A stretch of DNA of 64,000 bases from CAZABG01 sp964460985 (GTDB lineage Bacteria > Chlamydiota > Chlamydiia > Chlamydiales > Parachlamydiaceae). Numbering within the stretch: position 1 is the stretch's first letter; each line of letters opens with the position of its first letter. Location of the stretch: contig CAYWQX010000008.1 in assembly GCA_964460985.1 (NCBI GenBank), positions 1 through 64,000 of the forward strand, given 5' to 3'. Under the pieces are notes generated by a model. The model saw only the letters and a list, made by a program, of their open reading frames with translations. It had not been told where the DNA came from and did no database searches. Position numbers and translations under genes: made by a program. Below, piece by piece: positions 8,679 through 16,316 of the stretch.

Positions 8679-9243
8679 AAAAAATGATCTCCCCGGAAGT
8701 CACAAAGGACGAGGCAATAGGTTTGAATTTAAGTCCTGTCAGCCACTTTTCCGTCTCCTCAGATATTTTTGAAGTCGATTCATAGTAAAATAGCTCCCCT
8801 GTAAGATCTTTAATTTTGAGAGTGGCTGTAAAACTTTCCTTGGGAAGGAAACGGGGTGTTTCAAGCAATCGATCCTGTAAATTTTTACTTAATGTAAATC
8901 CTCTCAGACTATTTTGGGGCTCCACTTTATACAGAAAGGTGTGTCCCAAGGAGGAGGGCTGAGGAGATGCACTATAATACTGAGGTAAAGGAGGGGGAGG
9001 AAAAGAGTCTTCAAAAGGTTCCGAGTCTAATTTTACGGTCAGATTCGAGAGTAAAAAGGCTATATTTTGCACCTTTTCAGGTTGATAAGGGATGAGCCAC
9101 TCTTTGATGGTTATGGTAGAAAGGGCAAGGAGGTGAAACAGAAAAGCGATGAATAATCCGATTTTCAGCTCGCGGGTGAAAAATCGGTTTTTCTCCCTGA
9201 GGGTGATCCTGATTTGACGATGATCTTTTTCAACTTTCAGCAC
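8671..9243 (-). CDS. TonB/TolA-like energy-transducer candidate
   Basis: 190 residues: a basic cytoplasmic N-terminus, one membrane anchor (about 28-46, KIGLFIAFLFHLLALSTITI), a proline-rich spacer (SFPPPPLPQYYSASPQPSS, near 80-98), and a folded C-terminal domain. This single-anchor, Pro-rich-spacer design is that of TonB and TolA. Its position immediately after ExbB and ExbD (14-base overlap with exbD) supports a role as the periplasm-spanning partner of that proton-driven motor. C. trachomatis has a hypothetical gene in the same place after exbB-exbD. Sequence similarity to TonB itself is not evident, so the call rests on architecture and context. Confidence 0.65.
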   Translation of the reverse strand: MLKVEKDHRQIRITLREKNRFFTRELKIGLFIAFLFHLLALSTITIKEWLIPYQPEKVQNIAFLLSNLTVKLDSEPFEDSFPPPPLPQYYSASPQPSSLGHTFLYKVEPQNSLRGFTLSKNLQDRLLETPRFLPKESFTATLKIKDLTGELFYYESTSKISEETEKWLTGLKFKPIASSFVTSGEIIFYD

Positions 9244-9655
9244 TTTGATAACTCAAGCGGATAGGTAATTTTAGCTCTAAAGCAGTTGAAAACATTTTCA
9301 GAAAAAGGTCATAGGGAACGGTTCTATCAATGCTCAAAACAATGGTAGGATCGGGGTTTCCGGCCGCTTTTACAAAAGAGACTTCTCTCGCTAACGCCTC
9401 CTTTAATGTTTGAAAGTCGTGGATTGCTTTTTTAGACCCCACATAGATCACTTGGTTAGCATCCATAATGACCAATACCTGGGTTAAGATGGGTTCGGTG
9501 TTATCTGTAAGCTTGGGGTTTTCAATTTTTAATGATTTTAAGGGGAGGACATTCGATGTCACCAAAAAGAAGATGAGCAAAAGGAAGATCACGTCCACGA
9601 GAGGGGTCAAGTCGATGAGATTATGTTCCCTTTTAAGGCGGGTTTTAAATTTCAT
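9230..9655 (-). CDS. exbD: ExbD/TolR-family biopolymer transport protein
   Basis: The frame is open to 9766, but the family-like N-terminus MKFKTRLKREHNLIDLTPLV begins at 9655, giving 141 residues. The membrane helix DLTPLVDVIFLLLIFFLVTS contains the conserved Asp (LVDVIF) that is protonated in ExbD/TolR, followed by a periplasmic domain ending in the typical DRTVPYDLFLKM...A. It works with ExbB as the stator/rotor unit coupling the proton gradient to an outer-membrane task. It overlaps exbB by 11 bases and the TonB-like gene by 14. Confidence 0.93.
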   Translation of the reverse strand: MKFKTRLKREHNLIDLTPLVDVIFLLLIFFLVTSNVLPLKSLKIENPKLTDNTEPILTQVLVIMDANQVIYVGSKKAIHDFQTLKEALAREVSFVKAAGNPDPTIVLSIDRTVPYDLFLKMFSTALELKLPIRLSYQSAES

Positions 9656-10274
9656 CCCTAAATACCATAAGATCAACGATTTCAGAAGCCGAGGTTTGCA
9701 TCTCCAGCGTGAAGCTTTCCACTTGAGAGACGATATAATTGTAGGCCACGATGCAGGGGATCGCAACGACTAAGCCCATAGCGGTCGTAATTAATGCAAA
9801 TTCCATCGCCTCGCCAATTTTAGCCGCTGAAATATCAACTAAGCCGGAAATACGCATCTCTTCGAAGGCTTGAATAAATCCAAGGACGGTTCCGAGGAGT
9901 CCTATAAGAGGGGCAATCGTTGCGATGATAGATAGAATTTTCCCGTTTTTTTCGAGCTCTGCAATTTCTATCAATCCTTGAATTTCAATGGCGCTTTCAA
10001 TTTCTTCTTTCGACCTCGTGTATTTTACAAGACCTGCTTTGACGATATGGGCCACCGGACCGCCCGTATTTTCACAGATCGAGATCGCCTCTACCATATT
10101 GCCGCTTTGAATGGCTTTTCTTAAATTGAGAATAAGAGTGTTTACGTCCTTTTCAGATTTTTTTAAGAAAAGAAACCGCTCTATAAAAATGGTGACCGCT
10201 ATCATCGACAAAAGGGCGATGAGGGCAATAATTAGATTAAAACTGTTGAACAGGCTGCTACTCAAGATGACCAT
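9645..10274 (-). CDS. exbB: ExbB/TolQ-family proton channel subunit
   Basis: 209 residues with three membrane helices: residues about 14-32, then after a cytoplasmic loop a pair at about 112-135 (SIIATIAPLIGLLGTVLGFI, the conserved family signature) and 157-178 (ALITTAMGLVVAIPCIVAYN). Forms the inner-membrane motor with ExbD. The start overlaps the end of the upstream TPR gene by 17 bases. Whether the system is functionally Tol or Ton cannot be decided here: no TolB or Pal gene follows in the window. Confidence 0.94.
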   Translation of the reverse strand: MVILSSSLFNSFNLIIALIALLSMIAVTIFIERFLFLKKSEKDVNTLILNLRKAIQSGNMVEAISICENTGGPVAHIVKAGLVKYTRSKEEIESAIEIQGLIEIAELEKNGKILSIIATIAPLIGLLGTVLGFIQAFEEMRISGLVDISAAKIGEAMEFALITTAMGLVVAIPCIVAYNYIVSQVESFTLEMQTSASEIVDLMVFRDEI

Positions 10275-12126
10275 ATTTTTCCTTCCATGCTAAAGAGGCC
10301 TTTTCGCCCCATTCTCCCCCTTTGGACTTCACCGCTTCAAGCTGCCGTCTGGCAAGATCTTCTCTTCCCTGTCTCTCATACAAGCAAGCTCTTTTATACA
10401 TCGCTTCAATCCTTTTTTGAGAAACGCCATTTTCATTGACCGCTTCCGAGAGGGTAAGAAGGGCCTGATCCAAATCTCCTAGGGCTTCGAAAGCCTCGCT
10501 TTTTAAAATTTTTCCATGCAGTTTTTCATCGATTGAAAGAATGTCCGTCTCTTTTAAATGATCTAAAGCCTTTTTTGGATCCTTAGGAAGCGCGATTTCG
10601 GCAAGAAGAAGAGAGGCTCTCGCTTTGTTTTCTAAATCCATCTCTTCCAAATGGCTCAAAAGAAAGGGCTCCGGATTCTCCCCTTTCATTTTAAGAAGTT
10701 TCGCCCAAAAAAGGTAGGCTTCGCTTTTGCCTTTTAAGCTTAAAGGCTCTTTTAAAAGCTGCTGAAGAACATCGATTGCATAGGCGGCATATATTTTTCT
10801 TTTGGCATCCTGGCTCGTCTCGGCTATCAGCATAAGTGTTTTAGCCCTTTCTAATATGGCCTCTTGCTTTAAAGCCTGATAGTACTCTTTCTGGGTGATA
10901 GGAATGGCAACTTCATTAAAGCGTGTTTCAACCTCTTGAAAGTAGTCGATCGCCTGGGTCAGATTTTTTGGGTGGGACTTTTTCCGCGGATGTTTTAAAT
11001 CAAGCCCCATTAAATAGTAGGCATTGAGCACCAAGGGAGATTGGGGAAAGTCTTTAACAAATTGGTTGAGGTGTTTAAGGGCTCTTTTTTCACCATATAT
11101 ATAGTCGTGGTAGCTATAGAGTTCGAAAGAAACTTCCGCATGGTGAGCGGTGTTTTTAAGTTTCAGGTACTCAAGTCTTGCTTGCTTGGCTTTTTCTTGA
11201 TCTTTCTTTTTTTCTAATAGTCGAATGGTGGCAAAAAGAGCTTTTTCATAATCGGCTCCTTTCAAAGCTTCCTTTAAATAGTATTCAGCTTTGTCCTCCT
11301 GATTGAGGGAAAGATAGCTTAAACCCATGAGATAATCGTTCTTGAGGGAGGAGAGTTCATTCATTTTCTGAATGCTCAAGGCAGGAAAGCTAAGAGCCAT
11401 CTTTTCAAGAGTATAGGGATTTACACTCATTTCGAAAGCCTCTTTCCATTTTTGAGGATCCGATTCTAGTTCGACGATGAGCCGCGACTTTAAATAAGGG
11501 GTCAGATTTTTGGAGTCTTCTTTATTCCCGGTGAGAAGGGAGATATAGTATTGATCGATCGGATAGCCTCGTCTTTTTAACTTGTCGAGGAGGTTTTTCT
11601 TTTTCTCGAGAAGGGCAGGCCCATTTTCGATCTTTCCCCATTCATATAATAGACGAGCTTCTTGAGTAAGGGTCAAAGGACCTTTTAAACTGAGGGAGAA
11701 TTCTTTGAGATCGATCAAACGATCAATCATAATCTCTGTTTTTAGAGAGGAGTTTAAGCCTTGAAAGAGCTGAATCATCTTTTTCGGATCGGTCTCTTCC
11801 ATGGCTTTTAAAAGCTCGCTATTTACTTCAGGAAGAGGAGAAATCATTAGTTTTTTGCCCAGAAGATAGCATCTTATCTTCGCCTCTTCGGCGTAACTTT
11901 CAGGATGGTTCAGATATTTTTCATACGCCTTGAAACTCGGTTCATATAAGCCCGCCTCTTCGCAAGCGACCGCCCAAAAGAAAAGGTCGTCGCCATGAAG
12001 ACTTTCAGGTGTCGTTTTGAGGGCTTTTTCATAATCGCCGTCCAGAATAAAGGCTTCTAGTGATTGATCCAATGACTCAAGGCAAGGGGAGGAAATGAGG
12101 CTCAAAATGATTAAACTCGTTCGCAT
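10258..12126 (-). CDS. Exported TPR-repeat protein, 622 aa
   Basis: The first gene of the ExbB/D operon. Residues 1-15 look like an export signal (MRTSLIILSLISSPC); a Cys at 15 hints at a lipoprotein, but Pro at -1 is atypical for a lipobox. The rest is helical with repeated Ala/Tyr/Leu patterns of tetratricopeptide type (for example DDLFFWAVACEEAGLYEPSF, FPQSPLVLNAYYLMGLDL, KRIEAMYKRACLYERQGRED). Such proteins are often periplasmic scaffolds. Its overlap with exbB suggests it serves the same envelope machine. No specific family is recognised. Confidence 0.75.
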   Translation of the reverse strand: MRTSLIILSLISSPCLESLDQSLEAFILDGDYEKALKTTPESLHGDDLFFWAVACEEAGLYEPSFKAYEKYLNHPESYAEEAKIRCYLLGKKLMISPLPEVNSELLKAMEETDPKKMIQLFQGLNSSLKTEIMIDRLIDLKEFSLSLKGPLTLTQEARLLYEWGKIENGPALLEKKKNLLDKLKRRGYPIDQYYISLLTGNKEDSKNLTPYLKSRLIVELESDPQKWKEAFEMSVNPYTLEKMALSFPALSIQKMNELSSLKNDYLMGLSYLSLNQEDKAEYYLKEALKGADYEKALFATIRLLEKKKDQEKAKQARLEYLKLKNTAHHAEVSFELYSYHDYIYGEKRALKHLNQFVKDFPQSPLVLNAYYLMGLDLKHPRKKSHPKNLTQAIDYFQEVETRFNEVAIPITQKEYYQALKQEAILERAKTLMLIAETSQDAKRKIYAAYAIDVLQQLLKEPLSLKGKSEAYLFWAKLLKMKGENPEPFLLSHLEEMDLENKARASLLLAEIALPKDPKKALDHLKETDILSIDEKLHGKILKSEAFEALGDLDQALLTLSEAVNENGVSQKRIEAMYKRACLYERQGREDLARRQLEAVKSKGGEWGEKASLAWKEKYGHLE

Positions 12127-12242
12127 CTTTCAAGCATATCTCTTTAGCCGATTTTCATTCATCGTCATTCGTGAGATAGGCTAAAAACTGAAAACGGCAT
12201 GAATCCCGTTCGAATTTAAGTGAAAATCACACAAAAAGGCTT

Positions 12243-12271
12243 TTGAGTTTTTTGTCATCTACATCTATACT
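12243..12271 (+). promoter_or_regulatory. Candidate sigma-70-type promoter upstream of hctA
   Basis: TTGAGT at 12243-12248 and TATACT at 12266-12271, separated by 17 bases, close to the TTGACA-N17-TATAAT consensus used by chlamydial sigma-66. Transcription would begin near 12278, about 150 bases before hctA, and would run into the hairpin at 12300-12329. Seen by eye only. Confidence 0.45.
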
Positions 12272-12299
12272 ATGATGAAAAGCCTTTCGATAATGATTA

Positions 12300-12329
12300 G
12301 ATTCCGAAAAATTCGGGGTCTTTCTTTTT
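12300..12329 (+). terminator. Terminator-like hairpin between promoter and hctA
   Basis: Bases 12300-12308 pair with 12312-12320 (nine pairs, two of them G-U) around a three-base AAA loop, followed by TTTCTTTTT (12321-12329). This is the form of an intrinsic terminator. It lies about 95 bases before the hctA start and about 20 bases after the predicted transcription start, so it would yield a transcript of about 50 nt or act as an attenuator. Confidence 0.45.
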
Positions 12330-12425
12330 GGCAAAAATATTTTTTAAAAAAATGTTGCGTATAATATCGAAAGTCCCTATTTGTTTTAAATAAGCAAACT
12401 CTAATGTTTTAGGAGGAGTTGTTTT

Positions 12426-12791
12426 ATGGCCCTTAAAGATACATGGAAAAACTTGAGAGACCTTTTAAGCCAGATCTCTCATGATCTCCAAAAAGCTGAA
12501 AACGGTAACAAAGCGGCTTCACAGCGCGTACGTACCGGTACAGTTAAATTAGAAAAAGTCGCGAAACTCTATCGTAAAGAGTCGATTAAAAACGAAAAAG
12601 CGACAAAAGGCACGAAGAAGCCTAAGAAAGCCGCCGCTCCTAAGAAAGCTGCAGCTCCTAAAAAAGCTTCGAAACCAGCAAAAACTGTTAAATCGAAGTC
12701 GAAAGCAAAAGCTCACAGAGCTCATCCTCGCGCAATGTCCTTCAAAAGACCTTCTGCGAAGATCATTTCGAAAAAAACTATCGCTCGTTAA
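12426..12791 (+). CDS. hctA: Histone H1-like DNA-binding protein Hc1
   Basis: 121 residues. The N-terminal half (MALKDTWKNLRDLL...KAENGNKAASQRVRTGT) matches chlamydial Hc1 closely; the C-terminal half is a Lys/Ala/Pro-rich tail with AAAPKK repeats like eukaryotic H1. Hc1 condenses the nucleoid late in the developmental cycle when reticulate bodies become elementary bodies. A strong AGGAGG Shine-Dalgarno lies nine bases upstream and a hairpin terminator follows at 12815. In C. trachomatis it is followed, as here, by an RNA m5U methyltransferase and yajC, and its translation is repressed by the small RNA IhtA. Confidence 0.97.
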   Translation: MALKDTWKNLRDLLSQISHDLQKAENGNKAASQRVRTGTVKLEKVAKLYRKESIKNEKATKGTKKPKKAAAPKKAAAPKKASKPAKTVKSKSKAKAHRAHPRAMSFKRPSAKIISKKTIAR

Positions 12792-12814
12792 TTCGTAGCA
12801 AAGTCTTTTTTAAA

Positions 12815-12850
12815 GGGGGAGTTTTCAATAAGGAAACTTCCCCATTTTTA
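12815..12850 (+). terminator. Rho-independent terminator of hctA
   Basis: GGGGGAGTTTTC (12815-12826) pairs with GGAAACTTCCCC (12832-12843) with one G-U and a short A-rich loop, followed by ATTTTTA. It starts 23 bases after the hctA stop, separating hctA from the methyltransferase gene. Confidence 0.8.
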
Positions 12851-12877
12851 TTCTCATTCACGCTATGATAGAAGCTT

Positions 12878-14224
12878 ATGCAAACCTATCATGTTACCAT
12901 TGAAAGACTTAATAATGAGGGATTTGGTGTTTACACCCACCTTCTGCCCAATCAAGAAGCGAGAGAAGTATTAATTCCCTATACTTATCCGGGCGATAAA
13001 GTAGAAATTCAAATTTTAAAAAAGAAGCGGAAGAAATGGCAAGGCTCCGTTGTTCAATTTATTGAATACGCAAAAAATCGTGAAAAGCCTAAATGTCCCC
13101 ATTTTAGTGTCTGCGGGGGATGCTTCATGCAGCAAATTCCTTATGAGGAACAAGTTCTCATCAAAAGTAAAAAAGTAGAAAAACTTTTAAATCAAAGGTT
13201 TCCCATTTTAAAAGCTGAACATCCCTGGGAATATAGAAATAAAATGGAGTTTAGTTTTTCGACGGATAAAAAGGGAAATAAATACCTAGGTTTATATAAT
13301 AAATGGGGCAAAGTTGAAAATATTTACGCTTGTCCCTTGTCTCCTGCCTGGTTCAGTGAAGCTCTTTCGAAAGTGCGTGAATGGTGGGCCCTTTCAGCGC
13401 TTACAGCTTTTCATCCGCGATCAGGCCTAGGCGCTTTAAGGACTTTAACCCTCAGAGAGGCCTCTTTTGGAAAAATGGCCTTTCTCACGGTGTCAGGGGA
13501 TCCAAACTTTGCCCTTCACAAAGAAGATATAGAGGGATTTAAAAACGCTCTTTCCGGTTTTCAAACTCTCTCCCTCTTTATCCGCATTCAACAAGCCATC
13601 AAAGGTCAGCCGACCCAATTTTTTGAAATGCATATTGGAGGCCCTGATACGATAGATGAAGAGTTAAAAGTGCCAGAGTCTCTTCTTTTTTCCATCTCGC
13701 CCGCCTCCTTTTTTCAGCCTAATCCAAGACAGGCTGAGAGGTTATATGAAAAAGCCTGCGAAATGATCTCTCACAATTCTCAATCAATAGCTTACGATCT
13801 TTACTGCGGCACCGGCACTCTCGGTATTATTTTAGCTAAAAAAGGATTCAGGGTTTATGGGATTGAACTGAGCCCCGAATCCTCTTTGGATGCCCGTGAA
13901 AATGCGAAAAAGAACCTCGTTGATATTGAGATCATAACGGGAGATGTAGGCGAAGTTTTAGCCCAGAAAAAACTTCCAAAACCTGAAGTTGTGGTCGTAG
14001 ACCCGCCACGCATAGGTCTTAGCGACAAAGCTTTAGAAGAGATTGCCGCTTTAAACCCGCGAGAGATACTATACATTTCCTGCAATCCTGAGACGCAAGC
14101 TCGGGATGTCGAGATTTTAAAAACGAAAGGATATTTCGTTCTAAAGGGTCTTTCGGTCGATCAATTTCCGCAAACCCCGCATATAGAAAATATCGTCTTG
14201 CTTTCTTCAATATCCCCCACATAA
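12878..14224 (+). CDS. TrmA/RlmD-family RNA m5U methyltransferase
   Basis: SAM-dependent uridine-5 methyltransferase acting on 23S rRNA or tRNA. In order: an N-terminal TRAM/OB domain (about 1-65); iron-sulfur cysteines CPHFSVCGGC (about 73-82) with a further Cys near 152; the SAM-binding motif YDLYCGTGTLGI (near 308); the motif VVVDPPRIGL (near 371); and the nucleophilic Cys in ISCNPET (near 399), followed by a late Glu at the C-terminus. At 448 residues it is typical. The 4Fe-4S cysteines favour RlmD or RlmCD over TrmA, but the site specificity cannot be read from sequence. Its place next to hctA is conserved in C. trachomatis. Confidence 0.93.
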   Translation: MQTYHVTIERLNNEGFGVYTHLLPNQEAREVLIPYTYPGDKVEIQILKKKRKKWQGSVVQFIEYAKNREKPKCPHFSVCGGCFMQQIPYEEQVLIKSKKVEKLLNQRFPILKAEHPWEYRNKMEFSFSTDKKGNKYLGLYNKWGKVENIYACPLSPAWFSEALSKVREWWALSALTAFHPRSGLGALRTLTLREASFGKMAFLTVSGDPNFALHKEDIEGFKNALSGFQTLSLFIRIQQAIKGQPTQFFEMHIGGPDTIDEELKVPESLLFSISPASFFQPNPRQAERLYEKACEMISHNSQSIAYDLYCGTGTLGIILAKKGFRVYGIELSPESSLDARENAKKNLVDIEIITGDVGEVLAQKKLPKPEVVVVDPPRIGLSDKALEEIAALNPREILYISCNPETQARDVEILKTKGYFVLKGLSVDQFPQTPHIENIVLLSSISPT

Positions 14225-14250
14225 ATTAAAAAAAGGAGATCACCTGTTCT

Positions 14251-14610
14251 ATGAAAAATTTTTTTATGATGGCCCTTTTATCTATCACCCCTCTGATGGC
14301 AGAGGAAGCTTTGCCTCCTGCCCCCGAAAGAGGATTCACACAAACGTTTGTACTCTTGGCTCTCATGGCAGCTGCCACCTATTTCATTATGATTCGTCCG
14401 GCACAGAAGCAAAGAAAAGCGATGGAGACGCAGCAAAACTCTCTTAAAAAAGGTGACAAGGTCGTTGCCATGGGTATTGTGGGAACAGTTGATAAGATTC
14501 AAGATGACACGGTTATTTTAAAAATGTTTGACGGCTCAAAGATCGAGGTTTTAAAAAGAGCGATCTCTGAAGTCACTCCTCAAGCAAAAGAAGAGGTTGA
14601 ATCTAAATAA
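14251..14610 (+). CDS. yajC: Preprotein translocase accessory subunit YajC
   Basis: 119 residues. A signal-like hydrophobic start (MKNFFMMALLSITPLMAEE), then the YajC membrane helix (FVLLALMAAATYFIMIRPAQ) ending in the family motif RPAQKQRK, and the small beta domain with GDKVVAMGIVGTVDKI. YajC associates with SecDF in the inner membrane. The extra N-terminal signal is longer than in E. coli YajC. The gene has a good Shine-Dalgarno (AAAAGGAG upstream) and its stop lies two bases before the pcm start. Confidence 0.95.
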   Translation: MKNFFMMALLSITPLMAEEALPPAPERGFTQTFVLLALMAAATYFIMIRPAQKQRKAMETQQNSLKKGDKVVAMGIVGTVDKIQDDTVILKMFDGSKIEVLKRAISEVTPQAKEEVESK

Positions 14611-14611
14611 A

Positions 14612-15241
14612 ATGGATAAGGGGGCTGTTCTCAGACAGTTAAAGTCTCGGGGAATTAAGGATGAAAAAATATTAAAGGCTTTTGAAGAGATTGATCGAAG
14701 TCTTTTTGTTCCTCCTGAACTGAAAGCCTCCTCTGATGCCGATAGCCCCTTGCCGATTGGCGAAGGGCAGACGATCAGTCAGCCCTACATCGTGGCCCTG
14801 ATGACGGAGGCCGCCCATTTAAAACCCGGGATGAAAGTCTTGGAAATAGGAACAGGCTCCGGTTTTCAGGCCGCCATCTTATCGGCCTTAAATGTCCAGG
14901 TCTATACAGTAGAAAGACACGCTTCTTTATCGAAACGGGCAGAAAAAATTCTTACGGACCATCATTTTAAGAATATTCATTTTAAGATCGATGATGGTTC
15001 CATCGGATGGAAAGAAGAGGCACCCTTCGATGCTATCCTTGTGACCGCGGCCTCTAATCAAATCCCCCCTTCCCTTGTCTCACAACTAAAGGCAAGTGGC
15101 AGGTTAATCATTCCGGTGGGAGACGCCTTCTCCCAAAATCTATTGAATGTAACCCGTGTCGAAGGCAAAGATCCGCAGGTTGAAGTGATCACACAAGTTA
15201 GATTTGTGCCTTTGATCGGTGAGGAGGGCTTTAATGGCTGA
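14612..15241 (+). CDS. pcm: Protein-L-isoaspartate O-methyltransferase
   Basis: Repairs isoaspartyl residues in aged proteins by SAM-dependent methylation. Family motifs are all present: PLPIGEGQTISQPYIVALM (about 44-62), the SAM loop VLEIGTGSGFQAAILS (about 75-90), and the C-terminal RLIIPVG. I take the ATG at 14612; the open frame includes a TTG five codons earlier without a useful ribosome site. About 209 residues, normal for the family. Probably co-transcribed with yajC and the following orphan, which it overlaps by eight bases. In a parasite with a dormant infectious form, repair of aged proteins makes sense. Confidence 0.94.
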   Translation: MDKGAVLRQLKSRGIKDEKILKAFEEIDRSLFVPPELKASSDADSPLPIGEGQTISQPYIVALMTEAAHLKPGMKVLEIGTGSGFQAAILSALNVQVYTVERHASLSKRAEKILTDHHFKNIHFKIDDGSIGWKEEAPFDAILVTAASNQIPPSLVSQLKASGRLIIPVGDAFSQNLLNVTRVEGKDPQVEVITQVRFVPLIGEEGFNG

Positions 15242-16259
15242 AGTTCAAACCAGATATATTTTCAACGAAAGCAATTTCGATTTAATCGCCCACGAGGTGA
15301 GAGAAGGGAATTGTTCAAGATTTATTGAAATCTTAAAAGGGATGAGAGATCAAGAAGGGTGGTATAAAGCGTCGCCTGGACTTGCTTTGAAATTGGTCAC
15401 TCTCTTAAGTGTCGCAGAGCTTTCGATTGCAAGAGATTTAATGCGTAGAATTTCACGCGTTTTTGTGAAAGCGCATGTATTTACAAAAGAAGAGTTTCCG
15501 AGGGAGTTTTTTGGACTTTTTGATCCTTTTTTAAAAAAGGAGGCGTTTCTCTCAGGGAAAGCGTATGAGGTGTTTGTTCAGTTCTTATGTTCCCAAAGTT
15601 TGAAAGGTGCCTTTGAAAAAGAGACTCTCCTCGATCTTGTTGACCTCTGCAACTATCTGGAGGATGATTTTTTCGAAAAAGCTTTAGTAGAGGGCTATTG
15701 CCAATATATTAAAGAGAGGCCCTCTGAAATCCTTTTAGCCAATTTCTTTAAAAAGAAGTATTGGGCTTCGATCATCAATTCCTTTTTGCAGCATATGGGT
15801 GAAAACTCTTTTATGAATAAGGAAGGGACTATTCTTGCGATCCCTTTTTCATCGATGGTTTTGATTCAGCAATTTCCCTGGTTAGTTCCTATGCTCGCAA
15901 AAATGCCGAATCGTCTTTGGATTGATGAAAAGGCAAGTCCTGAGAATTTGGCCGCTTTCTTCTTAATGGACGAGGGATTCAGATCCTCTTTTAAAGCGAT
16001 AGATATCGAAGGGGCGGATGAACAAAAAATAAAAGTGCTTGAATATCTCCCCTGTATTCAACAGCTCATATTTTCTGAGTCAAGACCGACTCCTTCCCTT
16101 TTGGAGGCAGCGATTGATAAGTGTAAAACGCTAGGGGAAGTCCATTTTCAGGTGTATCATGGAATGCGATACAGTCAAATCTACCGGGTGAATAGATCAT
16201 TACAGGAAAAACTGGATCGGTTGAAAACCGATTTTGCCTACCTGCCACTGAACGGATAA
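15234..16259 (+). CDS. Orphan soluble protein, 341 aa
   Basis: Not recognised. The ATG at 15234 has GAGGAGG seven bases upstream, which decides against the GTG at 15219. The protein is mostly helical without a signal peptide, with two mildly hydrophobic stretches that are too polar to be convincing membrane segments. The N-terminal two thirds may be a helical repeat (FIEILKGMRDQEGWYKASPG, LVTLLSVAELSIARDLMRRI). It overlaps the pcm stop and precedes a bidirectional terminator. Probably lineage-specific. Confidence 0.7.
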   Translation: MAEVQTRYIFNESNFDLIAHEVREGNCSRFIEILKGMRDQEGWYKASPGLALKLVTLLSVAELSIARDLMRRISRVFVKAHVFTKEEFPREFFGLFDPFLKKEAFLSGKAYEVFVQFLCSQSLKGAFEKETLLDLVDLCNYLEDDFFEKALVEGYCQYIKERPSEILLANFFKKKYWASIINSFLQHMGENSFMNKEGTILAIPFSSMVLIQQFPWLVPMLAKMPNRLWIDEKASPENLAAFFLMDEGFRSSFKAIDIEGADEQKIKVLEYLPCIQQLIFSESRPTPSLLEAAIDKCKTLGEVHFQVYHGMRYSQIYRVNRSLQEKLDRLKTDFAYLPLNG

Positions 16260-16274
16260 TCTATCATTAGAGCA

Positions 16275-16303
16275 GCCGAAGAAGACCTTGAGGCTTCCTC
16301 GGC
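16275..16303. terminator. Bidirectional hairpin between convergent genes
   Basis: GCCGAAGAAG (16275-16284) pairs with CTTCCTCGGC (16294-16303) with one mismatch around a nine-base loop, followed by a T-rich stretch. It lies between the ends of the rightward orphan gene (16259) and the leftward transketolase (16317), so it can stop transcription from both sides. Confidence 0.7.
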
Positions 16304-16316
16304 ATTCCATCTTTAT

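Larger units (their letters stand above)
12127..12425 (+). other. Divergent intergenic region upstream of hctA
   Basis: About 300 bases between the leftward TPR operon and hctA. It holds a good promoter-like pair (12243-12271), a short hairpin with a T-rich tail (12300-12329), a second perfect TATAAT at 12360-12365 without a clear -35, and the hctA Shine-Dalgarno (AGGAGG, about 12412-12417). No open frame of note is seen. Confidence 0.6.
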
